A DNA stretch of 64,000 nt from Flavobacterium rhamnosiphilum (lineage in GTDB: Bacteria; Bacteroidota; Bacteroidia; Flavobacteriales; Flavobacteriaceae), in NCBI RefSeq assembly GCF_004349195.1, contig NZ_SMLG01000004.1, forward strand, positions 266,399-330,398. The letters run 5' to 3'. The translations under genes were made by a program, and so were the position numbers. Below the pieces are notes generated by a model. The model made no database searches and was not told the DNA's origin. It saw only the letters and a program-made list of their open reading frames with translations. This document shows positions 47,450 through 58,678 of the stretch, one piece after another; within the stretch, counting starts at the first letter, position 1; the number at the start of each line of letters is the position of its first letter.

Positions 47450-49387
47450 ATGAAAAATGCTTTAGAAATTAAACCAGACATTAGCTATAAAAGTGTGGGT
47501 AAATTTGAGGACACTAGATTTGAAAAAATTCATAACGAAATTTTCAAAAATTCGGTAGAAGCTTCAAAAATTGTTGCTCAAGAAATAGCGCAATTAATCA
47601 AATCTAAGCAAGAAAAAAATAAACCATGTGTTCTTGGTTTGGCTACTGGTTCTTCCCCTATAAAAGTGTACGAAGAATTAGTACGTATGCATAAAGAGGA
47701 AGGACTTAGTTTTAGTAATGTAATCACTTTTAATTTGGATGAATATTATCCAATGACAAAAGAGAACAATCAGAGTTACCATTATTTCATGCATCAGCAT
47801 CTGTTCAATCATATTGATATAAAACCTGAAAATGTAAACATTCCTGATGGAACGGTAGCTATCGAAGATTTGAATCAGTATTGTGTTGATTATGAAATGA
47901 ATATTAGGAATTCTGGCGGTCTTGATTTTCAATTATTAGGGATAGGACGCACCGGTCACGTTGGGTTTAATGAGCCAGGTTCTCACATCAATTCAGGAAC
48001 GCGTATTATTACTTTGGACCATATCACCAGAGTCGATGCTTCGTCTGATTTTAATGGGATCGATAATGTACCAAAAAGAGCGATTACCATGGGTGTGTCT
48101 ACAATTCTGCGGTCTAAAAGAATTGTTTTGATGGCTTGGGGCCAAAATAAAGCAGACATTATAAAAAGAACGATTCAGGGAGATATCAGCTCTGAAGTCC
48201 CTGCTACTTTTTTACAAAATCACACGAATACCACTTTTGTTTTAGATCAATCGGCAGCTTCTGAATTGACACGATTCGAAACGCCTTGGCTGGTTGGAGA
48301 GTGTATTTGGAATCAAGAATTAAAAAGTAAAGCGATTGTTTGGCTATGCCAAAAAACAAATCAGTCTATTTTAAAACTAACGGACAGGGATTACAATAAT
48401 AACGGAATGTCAGATCTTTTGGCTTTAGAAGGTTCCGCTTATGATTTAAATATTAATATGTTCAATGTATTGCAGCATACCATTACGGGATGGCCGGGTG
48501 GAAAGCCTAATACTGACGATACTTATAGACCGGAACGCGCTAATCCATCCAAGAAAAGAGTGATCCTTTTTAGCCCTCATCCAGATGATGATGTAATTTC
48601 TATGGGAGGAACTTTTTCAAAATTGATAAAACAAGGACATGATGTTCATGTAGTGTATCAAACTTCAGGGAATATAGCTGTTACAGATGATGAAGCATTA
48701 AAATTTGCCGAAGTTTGCAACGATTTTGTAGGCGCCGATGCTACTAAAATTAATTTTAAAGCGGTTATCAATTTTCTAAATAACAAAACAGAAAACCAAA
48801 TTGATTCTGTTGAAGTTAGAAAATTAAAAGGGCTTATCAGACGACGCGAATCCTATGCTGCAACAAGATATATTGGATTAAAAGATGAAAACACCCATTT
48901 TTTAGACATGCCTTTTTATGAAACAGGACAAATAAAGAAAAATCCATTAGGCGCTGATGATATAGCCATCGTAAAAGATATAATTGCAAAAATTAAGCCC
49001 CATCAAGTTTTTGCCGCTGGAGATCTTGCTGATCCTCACGGTACGCACGAAGTTTGTCTTAACGCCATTTTCGCTGCCATGAAAGAATTGAAACCGGAGC
49101 CTTACATGAATGATTGTTGGTTGTGGTTGTATAGAGGTGCTTGGCATGAGTGGGATATTCACGAAATTGATATGGCTGTGCCGTTAAGTCCAGATGAGGT
49201 TTTACTAAAAAGACACGCTATTTTATACCACCAATCCCAAAAAGACAGAGTGATGTTTCAAGGAAACGACTCCAGAGAATTCTGGGTAAGAGCCGAAGAC
49301 CGTAATAAGAATACAGCAAAATTGTATGATAATTTAGGTCTTGCGGAGTACGAAGCTATCGAAGCTTTCAAGCGTTTCGACTACTAA
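47450..49387 (+). CDS. nagB: glucosamine-6-phosphate deaminase fused to a PIG-L-type deacetylase domain
   Basis: The 645-residue protein has an N-terminal NagB domain (about 1-290; LATGSSPIKVYEELV, VGFNEPGS) and a C-terminal PIG-L/LmbE-type domain (about 370-640) with the zinc motif SPHPDDD (H377) and HGTHE (H530, H533). NagB turns glucosamine-6-phosphate to fructose-6-phosphate and ammonia. PIG-L domains deacetylate N-acetylglucosamine conjugates. The fused architecture is known in Bacteroidota; here it raises the possibility of doing the job of NagA, which is absent from the window. That is inference, not established for this protein. Confidence 0.92.
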   Translation: MKNALEIKPDISYKSVGKFEDTRFEKIHNEIFKNSVEASKIVAQEIAQLIKSKQEKNKPCVLGLATGSSPIKVYEELVRMHKEEGLSFSNVITFNLDEYYPMTKENNQSYHYFMHQHLFNHIDIKPENVNIPDGTVAIEDLNQYCVDYEMNIRNSGGLDFQLLGIGRTGHVGFNEPGSHINSGTRIITLDHITRVDASSDFNGIDNVPKRAITMGVSTILRSKRIVLMAWGQNKADIIKRTIQGDISSEVPATFLQNHTNTTFVLDQSAASELTRFETPWLVGECIWNQELKSKAIVWLCQKTNQSILKLTDRDYNNNGMSDLLALEGSAYDLNINMFNVLQHTITGWPGGKPNTDDTYRPERANPSKKRVILFSPHPDDDVISMGGTFSKLIKQGHDVHVVYQTSGNIAVTDDEALKFAEVCNDFVGADATKINFKAVINFLNNKTENQIDSVEVRKLKGLIRRRESYAATRYIGLKDENTHFLDMPFYETGQIKKNPLGADDIAIVKDIIAKIKPHQVFAAGDLADPHGTHEVCLNAIFAAMKELKPEPYMNDCWLWLYRGAWHEWDIHEIDMAVPLSPDEVLLKRHAILYHQSQKDRVMFQGNDSREFWVRAEDRNKNTAKLYDNLGLAEYEAIEAFKRFDY

Positions 49388-49396
49388 ATAAAATAG

Positions 49397-49442
49397 TATG
49401 CAGATTTTTCTTTTAATAATTATTAAAAGAAAAATCTGCATA
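49397..49442. repeat. 46-bp perfect palindrome between nagB and GH20
   Basis: Two 23-base arms (49397-49419 and 49420-49442) are exact reverse complements with no loop and only AT-rich flanks. It might be a hairpin terminator without a T-run, or a binding site for a dimeric regulator. Confidence 0.6.
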
Positions 49443-49504
49443 TAAAATTTGTTCCTAACCGTGTTCAAATACTTTTCTCTACTTTGTAATTACCCAAAAA
49501 AAAT

Positions 49505-51574
49505 ATGAAATACATTTTAATCCTGTTATTCACTGGCATCATTGCGAACGCTCAAATAAAAAAAGAACAATTAGATCTTATGCCTTGGCCTCAAAGTATA
49601 AACTTGACTCAAGGTACTTTTGTGCTAAACAAAAATTTCAAAGTAAATATTACGGGCAATCCCAATTCAAGAATTCTTGTAGGTGCGACAAATTTTTTAC
49701 GAAGATTAGATGGTAGAACAGGATTGTTTTTGCAACAGGGTTTTGTGACAAAAATTAATGAAGTTCCTACGGCAGAATTACAAATAAATTGCGTTAAAAA
49801 CGGAAAAATAGGATTGTATGAAGATGAAAGTTATCAATTAGAGATTCAGTCTAATAAAATAATAATTAATGCTACAACAGATCTTGGAGCACTTCATGCC
49901 TTAGAAACGCTATTACAAATGTTACAAAATAATAGCACTTCTTATTATTTTCCAACAGCCATGATTACGGATTTCCCAAGATTTACTTGGAGAGGAATAA
50001 TGATTGATGTTGCAAGGCATTTTCAGCCAATAGATGTTATCAAAAGAAATCTTGACGCGATGGCTGCAGTAAAAATGAATGTTTTTCACTGGCATTTAGT
50101 AGACGATCAAGGTTGGAGAATTGAACTTAAAAAGCATCCAAAATTAACAGAAATGGCTTCAGATGGGAATTATTATACCCAAGAAGAAATAAAAAATATT
50201 GTAAAATATGCTGATGAACGAGGTATTTTAGTAGTGCCTGAAATTGATGTTCCGGGTCATGGAACGGCAATACTCATGGCTTATCCGGAAATAGGCAGTA
50301 AAGTAGTGAATTTAAATTCAGACTCTATTGAAAGCAAAACGCAAGTATCTGGGATAACATCTTATTCTTTAGAAAGAAATGCCGGAATTTTTTCGCCAAC
50401 ATTAGATCCTTCAAACCCTAAAACGTATCAATTATTGAGTGAAATATTTGATGAGGTTTGTCCTTTATTTTCGGGGAGCTATTTTCATATTGGAGGGGAT
50501 GAAAACGAAGGAAAAGATTGGGATTCTAATCCTAAAATTCAAGAATTCATGAAGAGAAAAAAGTTGGCAAATAATCATGAATTACAAACTTATTTTACCA
50601 TGCAATTGATCCCGATGCTAAAAAAGCATCATAAAGAATTAATGGGTTGGGAAGAAATAATGACAAAAAATATGTCTAAAGACGCTATAATTCATTCTTG
50701 GAAAGGAGTAAATGAAGGAGTTCCTGCTGGGAAATCTCTTGTAGACGCGGTAAAAGGAGGATATAAAACGGTTTTGTCTAATGGGTATTATGTTGATTTA
50801 GTGTATGGTGTTGAAGATCACTATACTGTTGATCCAATGCCTAAAGATGTGGTACTGACTGAGCAAGAAAAAGCGAGAATTTTGGGAGGCGAAGCCACAA
50901 TGTGGTCGGAACTTGCTACATCAACAACTTTAGATTCCAGAATTTGGCCTAGAACTGCTGCCATAGCAGAAAGATTATGGTCTGACGAAAAAGTTACTGA
51001 CATTAATAGTTTGCGCAAAAGGCTTAAAACAGTCTCTTTTAGATTAGAAGATTTAGGACTTACACATATTAAAAATAAAGATGTTTTGTTGCGAAATATC
51101 AGTAATAATCAGAAATATCAGGCACTTGAAGATTTTTCGAATGTTTGTGAGCCGCTTAAAAAATATTCTCGTAACAAAGGAGGAACTGAATATCAAATGT
51201 ATTCACCATTTACCTTGTTTGCTGATGCATGCACTCCTGATGCAAGTGATGCTTTAGCATTTGATGCAGCTGTAAATAGCTATTTAAAAAACAAAAGTTT
51301 AGAGAATCAAGTTTTAGTTACTGATTTTCTAAAAAAATGGGTGGATATGAATGCGAAATTGATTGATTTGAGTGCCAATGCACCATTGATTCAGCCGCTT
51401 TTACCACTTTCAAAAAGCTTAAGTGCTATATCACAACAACTTTTAGTAGGTATAGTAAAAAAACAATCTTTAAATTCATCAGTAATGAGTGATTTATTGG
51501 AACAATGTAATTCTAAAGCGCACGCCGATGTGGAATTGGCAGTTTATACCAGTTTGAAAAAATTAATCAAATAA
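49505..51574 (+). CDS. GH20 beta-N-acetylhexosaminidase, exported
   Basis: The 689-residue protein has a signal peptide (ending about ANAQ), a GH20b N-terminal domain, the GH20 catalytic TIM barrel with HWHLVDDQGWR and the catalytic Asp-Glu pair D332-E333 in HIGGDENEG, and a short C-terminal region. It releases GlcNAc from the non-reducing end of chitooligosaccharides. It follows the nagB fusion gene by 117 bp with the palindrome between. No 54-bp operator copy is seen directly upstream. Confidence 0.94.
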   Translation: MKYILILLFTGIIANAQIKKEQLDLMPWPQSINLTQGTFVLNKNFKVNITGNPNSRILVGATNFLRRLDGRTGLFLQQGFVTKINEVPTAELQINCVKNGKIGLYEDESYQLEIQSNKIIINATTDLGALHALETLLQMLQNNSTSYYFPTAMITDFPRFTWRGIMIDVARHFQPIDVIKRNLDAMAAVKMNVFHWHLVDDQGWRIELKKHPKLTEMASDGNYYTQEEIKNIVKYADERGILVVPEIDVPGHGTAILMAYPEIGSKVVNLNSDSIESKTQVSGITSYSLERNAGIFSPTLDPSNPKTYQLLSEIFDEVCPLFSGSYFHIGGDENEGKDWDSNPKIQEFMKRKKLANNHELQTYFTMQLIPMLKKHHKELMGWEEIMTKNMSKDAIIHSWKGVNEGVPAGKSLVDAVKGGYKTVLSNGYYVDLVYGVEDHYTVDPMPKDVVLTEQEKARILGGEATMWSELATSTTLDSRIWPRTAAIAERLWSDEKVTDINSLRKRLKTVSFRLEDLGLTHIKNKDVLLRNISNNQKYQALEDFSNVCEPLKKYSRNKGGTEYQMYSPFTLFADACTPDASDALAFDAAVNSYLKNKSLENQVLVTDFLKKWVDMNAKLIDLSANAPLIQPLLPLSKSLSAISQQLLVGIVKKQSLNSSVMSDLLEQCNSKAHADVELAVYTSLKKLIK

Positions 51575-51683
51575 TGAAAGTTCAAAAATAGAATAAGTTT
51601 GTTAAAATTGAGTTTGGTTATTTATATTTTGATTTATTTTATTTTGAATAAATATTAGTTTCTTTTAAAGAAAATAATATTAT

Positions 51684-51716
51684 AAACCTGGCATTTTGTG
51701 CCAGGTTTTTTTATTT
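51684..51716. terminator. bidirectional terminator between GH20 and the WG-repeat gene
   Basis: AAACCTGGCA / TGCCAGGTTT (10 bp) with a 5-base loop, T-run after and A-rich sequence before. Confidence 0.85.
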
Positions 51717-52640
51717 TTGGTTAGATTTTATCCAGTCATCTACAAGGATTTTTCTTTCAATATATTCAGAATATTTTTCATGATTGACTAAATCAGTGTA
51801 GATTACATAGTAATTTTTCCCATCATCTGAAACTTTGAAATTTTTAAAATCAGAATAGGTTTCATCGGCTCCATTTGGAAATTTATCGCATAATTCATAA
51901 GTTTTTATTTTATAAAAAGGGTTGAATTCTGATGGTTTTTCGACAATTTCAAAAAATAATGTTTGATCAGAACAATTCAAACCGTTAATCTTGATAATTT
52001 GATTTTTCCTTTTTTCAAAAAAAGCTAAAATTTTTTGTTCTTTTTTATTGTATCTGAATTGATAAGGTATAAACGTATGTTCTTTTGTTTCTATGTCTTT
52101 AGGATGATTTCGTTTTGAGGTTGTTTTTATTTCCTCACCATTCCTGTCTACAAAACCCCAAACACCTCCAACTAAAGGTGCATGCTCTTCATCTTCGGAG
52201 GTGTCCCGATAGCATCCATTGCAATATTCTGCGAATCCAAAATTCATAGGTGAAATATAATCATATTGAGCCGGAATTATTTTATTTCCTAACCTGTTGG
52301 CTAATCCAGATTTTCGACCTTCTTCATAAAGAATATACCCTTCATGAAAATCACTATATCCCAATGCTGCCAAAGCAGTTTCAAATAAAAAATGTCCCTT
52401 TCTATCAAAATACAAATCGCCTTTGTTTTTTAAACTTAATAAAAATATGTTTGACTTTATTTCAGCTGTGTCATTGTATGCAATAGTACTCCAAGTTACA
52501 TCGGCAGGAACAATAATCTTCCCATTTTGATTTTTTACCCCTAAAAGACTATCTTTTTCAATATAATAAAATAATTTTTCAGTTTGTGAAAAACAAAAAC
52601 TATATAAAAGGATAAATAGAAAACTAAATTTTTTTTTCAT
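51711..52640 (-). CDS. exported WG-repeat-like protein
   Basis: The 309-residue precursor has a signal peptide (ending CFSQ) and WG-repeat-like units with GYILYEEGRKSGLANRLG and GVWGFVDRNGEEIK. Such repeats form beta-structures of unknown binding role, common in Bacteroidota exported proteins. It lies alone, divergent from the ABC-F gene, and its function is unknown. Confidence 0.75.
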   Translation of the reverse strand: MKKKFSFLFILLYSFCFSQTEKLFYYIEKDSLLGVKNQNGKIIVPADVTWSTIAYNDTAEIKSNIFLLSLKNKGDLYFDRKGHFLFETALAALGYSDFHEGYILYEEGRKSGLANRLGNKIIPAQYDYISPMNFGFAEYCNGCYRDTSEDEEHAPLVGGVWGFVDRNGEEIKTTSKRNHPKDIETKEHTFIPYQFRYNKKEQKILAFFEKRKNQIIKINGLNCSDQTLFFEIVEKPSEFNPFYKIKTYELCDKFPNGADETYSDFKNFKVSDDGKNYYVIYTDLVNHEKYSEYIERKILVDDWIKSNQK

Positions 52641-52696
52641 TAATTAAAAATTAAGATTAATGGGTTACTTTTTTCGCATTATGATGAAATAATTGA

Positions 52697-54409
<1,713 letters not shown>

Positions 54410-54417
54410 AAAAAGTT

Positions 54418-54447
54418 AAACCGTTTCGATTTCGAAACGGTTTTTTT
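54418..54447 (+). terminator. terminator after the ABC-F gene
   Basis: AAACCGTTTCGA / TCGAAACGGTTT, near-perfect, followed by a long T-run. Confidence 0.85.
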
Positions 54448-54477
54448 ATTTTTATGCAAAAAAGGAATTGTTTATTC

Positions 54478-57300
54478 TTATTTTTTTACAACTTTTATAG
54501 ATTTTATATTATTATCAGAATATACTTTTGCTAAATAAACTCCTGAATTAAAACTTGAAAAATCAATTTTAACGGCATTTGAATTATATTTTTCATTGAA
54601 TAAAATTTGTCCTAATAAATTATAAATTTCAACACTATCTATCGCTGAATTATTTGATATTGTTAAAAAATCTTGAATAGGAATTGGGAAAATGTTTAAG
54701 TTTTCAAAAGCATAATCGTTTGTACCAAGAGTTTTTGTAACAGTTATTGGAAGCCTATAATTACTTTCAATACCATTTATTGTTTGTGTGGCAAAATAGG
54801 TTGCTCCATCAACAAGTAAAGTATTAGTTGGTAATACAACGTTTACATTTTTTATTTTATTGGTTGTATTATTGGAAGCACATAGGTTTGGTGTATTGTA
54901 CCATTGTATGTTTTGTCCATTTACCACAAGATTTGATATAGTTTGTCCAGATGTAAATGTTTGACTTAAATTACCAGTAGGCGCAAGAGGTGTTACACTA
55001 TTTGATAAACTATATCTAACCATATTGTTTTTTTTGACACCATCAATTTTATCGAAATAACCGGATACTATCAAATAATCACAATTTTGCTGGCTAATTG
55101 AATTATAAAGCCCGTCATTATCACCAAAATAATTTTCTACAATGCCACTATTACTTAAAATAACGTATTTTTTATTTATAGTAACATCATTTAGGTAATT
55201 CTTAATTGGTGATATTATTATTTTTCCTTGGGATGTAATAAAAATTTTAGAGAATGATTCATTGCTAGAATAACTAGAGTTGCCATAACCGTAATTTTCG
55301 GTAAATGAGACGTCTTTAGTGCCGTCAGTGTTTAACCTTGCAAGATAAGTTGATTTGTTTGTAACGGTATTGTTGTAATACGAAATGATTATTTTACCGT
55401 CTGGTTGTAATTTTGAATAATTTATATATTCTTTAGCCGGAATAAATGAAGTGTCTAAAGTTCCGTCTTGGTTTAATCTTTGCAATGAAATGGTAGTATT
55501 CGTTGTGTAATTCCATATTGTAGGATGAATTACCAAAATTTTATTATCATTCTGTATTTCTATAGAAATTAAATTTTCACTAAATAACATTGATGTAAAT
55601 GAAGAATCTACTGAACCATTTAGATTCAATCTAATTACTTTAAATTTCGTGTTCTCAGTAAAAAGTGGACCAGTTCCAATAGCTATTATTTTTCCATCAT
55701 TTTGTATTTTATAATCGATTAGATTGTTTCCAGAGGCAAAATTAAAAGTAGCATCTAATGAACCATTTTCATTAATTCGCACTAAATTTTTATTTACTCC
55801 ATTTACAAGAACAGTTATGGATGGTGAATTTGTGAATAGAATTTTACCATCATTTTGTTGTTTAATTATTGATTCATAATCAGCTTGATAATTTGTATTA
55901 AAAGTAAAACTAATAGCTGGATCTAGATGGAAACTTGAATCGAATTGTCCATCTTGGTTTAATCTACAAATATGATTAAAAGGAGAGTCATTATAAGCTG
56001 TAAAACAACCAAAAAGTAGTAATTTACCATCTAATAGCACTTTTGTATTACTTTCGTTATAATAATATCTGTCAGGAAAGGTCGATAGTAAATTTGTTCC
56101 AGATTGCGGGTTAAAAGTCAAATCTAAACTTCCGTCACTATTTAAACGTGTTATCCCATTTCTTGTTAAACCACTAGGGCTTTTGTAGTGGCTATTTATA
56201 ATGATTTTATCATTTTGCATATAAACTTTAGAAGGATAATTAGTGTAATTTGTATTAACATCTATAAAAGTATTATCTTTAGTTCCATCACTGTTTAATC
56301 TTTTCATTTTATCATATGCTGGAAAAATAATTTTTCCATCATTTTGCATACAGAAAACATTTATACCAATATCGTTATTATTTTCAGTGGATTTGAAACT
56401 AATATCTCTAGTGCCATTTGAGTTTAACCTTGTGAAATTTCTAGAAACTATATAACCGTTAGCTCGAAAATTACCTTGACTAACAATAATTTTGTTATCA
56501 GGTTGAACAATAATTTTGCTAATGTCCCAATCAAAACCATCTATTGTATTAGATAGACCTCCTGTAGAATAAATACTAAATGTATTATCTAAAGTCCCAT
56601 CATTATTGATGCGTATTAATCTGTAAGTATAGGTTTTAGTGATTGAATTGTAAATACTGAAATTCCCGGCAACTAAATATTTCCCGTCACTTTGTAAAGC
56701 AATAGCAGTTAAATAATCTCCATAATCTTTTGGAAAAATAATCCCTATGGTAAAAGAAGTGTCTATAGTGCCATTACTATTTAATCTAACAATGTTATTA
56801 CAACTTATGTTATTAACTTTGGTAAAATCACCCACAACAATAATTTTCCCGTCACTTTGATAAATAAGTTCATTGATGATTACATAATCAACTGATCCGC
56901 TAGTATTTATGTTGTCAAATTTTGGAATAGTAAAATTGGCATTCAAAGTTCCATTATCATTATAACTTTTTATAGAAGTACTTCCTGCAACATCATTGTT
57001 GTTGGATATAGTTACTAAAAATTTTCCATCTGATTTCACATAAATTTTTTGAACAAAGGTTTTGTCGGTATAATTAAATGTATTGTCAATTCTTCCATCT
57101 TGGTTTAATCTGATAATTTTTTCATTTGGAGAATTATTATAGACGGACAGTAATTTTCCATCAGGGAGTAATGCGCTATTTTTTCCTATATATTGTTCGT
57201 AATTACCATTGTCATTTGTATTGAATGTGTTATCAATTGTAGGGATTTGAGCAATTGTTTTTAAACTTAAAAGTAGAATTAATAGGTAGAGGTTTTTCAT
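54478..57300 (-). CDS. delta-60 repeat protein with T9SS type A sorting domain
   Basis: The 940-residue protein begins with a signal peptide (ending KTIAQIP) and is built from repeated DGKI-type units separated by about 50 residues (LNSNGTIDTSF, LNSDGSLDLTFN and similar), the delta-60/NHL-like repeat, forming a beta-propeller-like repeat protein. The last ~70 residues (FPIPIQDFLTIS, VEIYNLLGQ, GVYLAKVY) are a T9SS type A sorting domain. It is expected on the cell surface or secreted. It lies between two copies of the ABC-F 3' end and is visibly more AT-rich than the neighbours, pointing to transfer. Its target is unknown. Confidence 0.85.
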   Translation of the reverse strand: MKNLYLLILLLSLKTIAQIPTIDNTFNTNDNGNYEQYIGKNSALLPDGKLLSVYNNSPNEKIIRLNQDGRIDNTFNYTDKTFVQKIYVKSDGKFLVTISNNNDVAGSTSIKSYNDNGTLNANFTIPKFDNINTSGSVDYVIINELIYQSDGKIIVVGDFTKVNNISCNNIVRLNSNGTIDTSFTIGIIFPKDYGDYLTAIALQSDGKYLVAGNFSIYNSITKTYTYRLIRINNDGTLDNTFSIYSTGGLSNTIDGFDWDISKIIVQPDNKIIVSQGNFRANGYIVSRNFTRLNSNGTRDISFKSTENNNDIGINVFCMQNDGKIIFPAYDKMKRLNSDGTKDNTFIDVNTNYTNYPSKVYMQNDKIIINSHYKSPSGLTRNGITRLNSDGSLDLTFNPQSGTNLLSTFPDRYYYNESNTKVLLDGKLLLFGCFTAYNDSPFNHICRLNQDGQFDSSFHLDPAISFTFNTNYQADYESIIKQQNDGKILFTNSPSITVLVNGVNKNLVRINENGSLDATFNFASGNNLIDYKIQNDGKIIAIGTGPLFTENTKFKVIRLNLNGSVDSSFTSMLFSENLISIEIQNDNKILVIHPTIWNYTTNTTISLQRLNQDGTLDTSFIPAKEYINYSKLQPDGKIIISYYNNTVTNKSTYLARLNTDGTKDVSFTENYGYGNSSYSSNESFSKIFITSQGKIIISPIKNYLNDVTINKKYVILSNSGIVENYFGDNDGLYNSISQQNCDYLIVSGYFDKIDGVKKNNMVRYSLSNSVTPLAPTGNLSQTFTSGQTISNLVVNGQNIQWYNTPNLCASNNTTNKIKNVNVVLPTNTLLVDGATYFATQTINGIESNYRLPITVTKTLGTNDYAFENLNIFPIPIQDFLTISNNSAIDSVEIYNLLGQILFNEKYNSNAVKIDFSSFNSGVYLAKVYSDNNIKSIKVVKK

Positions 57301-57390
57301 AATAGACTATAAGTTAATGTAATACTTACAAATATACCGAATTATTAATTAAGATAAATTTATTATTTCATTTATGACTCTGCTTTTTAA

Positions 57391-57598
57391 AGAGTCGATT
57401 ACGGCTTTTAATAATTCATTAAAAAACTATAAAGGCTCTGTGATTTTTACCACTCATGATCATGAGTTTGCCCAAACGGTTGGTAATAGAGTGATCGAAT
57501 TGACGCCAAATGGAGCGATTGACCGTTACATGACGTTTGATGATTATCTTGATGATGAAAAAGTGCAAGAATTAAGAGCTAAGATGTATACTGTTTAA
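57391..57598 (+). pseudogene. ABC-F 3'-end fragment (displaced copy)
   Basis: A copy of the last ~66 codons of the ABC-F gene, starting at AGAGTCGATT. A short in-frame ATG at 57374 could begin a 74-residue peptide, but this is only the C-terminal tail of an ABC-F protein. The two copies differ at about 13 sites over ~195 bp, mostly third positions, and the ends differ (TYS... versus YTV). Nearly silent divergence means the copy diverged as part of a complete gene before being cut off. It ends at its own terminator. Confidence 0.85.
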
Positions 57599-57620
57599 AA
57601 GTAATACTGTTGAATACTAA

Positions 57621-57653
57621 AAAAAATCTCCCGTAATTACGGGAGATTTTTTG
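57621..57653 (+). terminator. terminator after the ABC-F fragment
   Basis: The palindrome AAAATCTCCCGTAA / TTACGGGAGATTTT is followed by T residues; it can also serve the convergent small lipoprotein gene. Confidence 0.85.
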
Positions 57654-57693
57654 TTTAATGGATATTCACTAAAATAATTAAAATTATTCTTAT

Positions 57694-57867
57694 CTACTTT
57701 CTGCTGAAAATTTTACTCACAATAAATGCGATGATGGCTAATACTGCAACCACAATAAAAATACCAACACCAACTCCCGCTTTAAATATACCTTCTATAA
57801 TTGAACAACTTGTAAATGATACTAATACTACTAAAAGCATTACTATTCTGGTTAGTTTTTTTTGCAT
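57694..57867 (-). CDS. 57-residue lipoprotein with a C-terminal membrane helix
   Basis: A small frame, ATG at 57867 to TAG at 57694. The peptide starts MQKKLTRIVMLLVVLVSFTS and has a lipoprotein Cys at residue 21 in TSC, then a Gly-rich hydrophobic helix (about 31-50) and a basic end FSRK. Short proteins of this plan are common in flavobacteria and sometimes bear a misleading phosphatidate cytidylyltransferase label; no catalytic motif is seen. It is well separated from neighbours by terminators and AT-rich DNA, and the lipobox plus helix make a real gene likely. Confidence 0.7.
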   Translation of the reverse strand: MQKKLTRIVMLLVVLVSFTSCSIIEGIFKAGVGVGIFIVVAVLAIIAFIVSKIFSRK

Positions 57868-58055
57868 GATTTCTTTTTTTAAATTGTATATTAAAATGTA
57901 AAATTACAGAATCAAAACAGTTATTTATTACATAATTTTTATTGTTTTTTGTAAAATTAATTTTAATAAAAATAATATATATTTGGATTTTATTATAGAG
58001 CATTAGTATTATCATTTTCTCGCTTTATAATTATAAAATCATAAATCGGAATTCG

Positions 58056-58063
58056 TATATTTG
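58056..58063 (+). promoter_or_regulatory. -7 promoter box upstream of pyrR
   Basis: A perfect TATATTTG 24 bases before the pyrR ATG. Confidence 0.5.
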
Positions 58064-58087
58064 CAAAACCAAACATAACACTTTACA

Positions 58088-58627
58088 ATGAGCCAAAAAG
58101 TATTACTTACTGCAAAAGAAGTTACTGTCATATTACATCGTTTGGCCTGTCAATTAATTGAAAAACACTTAGATTTTTCAGACACCATTTTAGTTGGTAT
58201 TCAACCAAGGGGCATTTTTTTAGCAGAACGTTTGAAAGAAATATTAGAAAAAGAATACCAAACACCTGAAATTCAATTAGGCTATTTGGATATTACCTTT
58301 TTTAGAGATGATTTCCGAAGAACTGATAAGCCATTAGAAGCAAATAAAACCAAGATTAATTTTATCGTTGAAAACAAAAAAGTCATTTTCATTGATGATG
58401 TTTTATTTACGGGACGAAGCATAAGATCTGCGTTAACAGCAATTCAATCTTTCGGAAGACCGTCAGAAATAGAACTATTGGTTTTGATAGACAGACGTTT
58501 TAGCCGTAATTTACCAATACAACCCGATTATCGCGGAAGACAGGTAGATGCTATAAATAACGAAAAAGTTAAGGTGAGTTGGAAAGAAAATGAAGGTGAA
58601 GATGGAGTATATTTAATTACAAGTTAG
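58088..58627 (+). CDS. pyrR: PyrR bifunctional pyrimidine regulator/uracil phosphoribosyltransferase
   Basis: The 179-residue protein is a PyrR-type phosphoribosyltransferase: the PRPP-binding segment VIFIDDVLFTGRSIRSAL (99-116), QPRGIFLAERL and the terminal GRQVDAINNEKVKV region. It makes UMP from uracil and PRPP and can bind pyr mRNA to regulate the operon. It starts a co-directional pyrR-pyrB pair, 51 bp apart. No PyrR-type attenuator was recognised in the leader. Confidence 0.95.
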   Translation: MSQKVLLTAKEVTVILHRLACQLIEKHLDFSDTILVGIQPRGIFLAERLKEILEKEYQTPEIQLGYLDITFFRDDFRRTDKPLEANKTKINFIVENKKVIFIDDVLFTGRSIRSALTAIQSFGRPSEIELLVLIDRRFSRNLPIQPDYRGRQVDAINNEKVKVSWKENEGEDGVYLITS

Positions 58628-58678
58628 ATCATAATTTGTTTCAAAGTCTAACATTAAAAACTAATAATCGTAAAAAAA

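Noticed and set aside
49387..49505. Fifth operator copy before GH20
   Set aside because: The interval has only the palindrome and AT-rich DNA; no match to the 54-bp element.
57374..57390. A real 74-residue gene at the ABC-F fragment
   Set aside because: The peptide is only the C-terminal tail of an ABC-F protein with no N-terminal domain; treated as a pseudogene.
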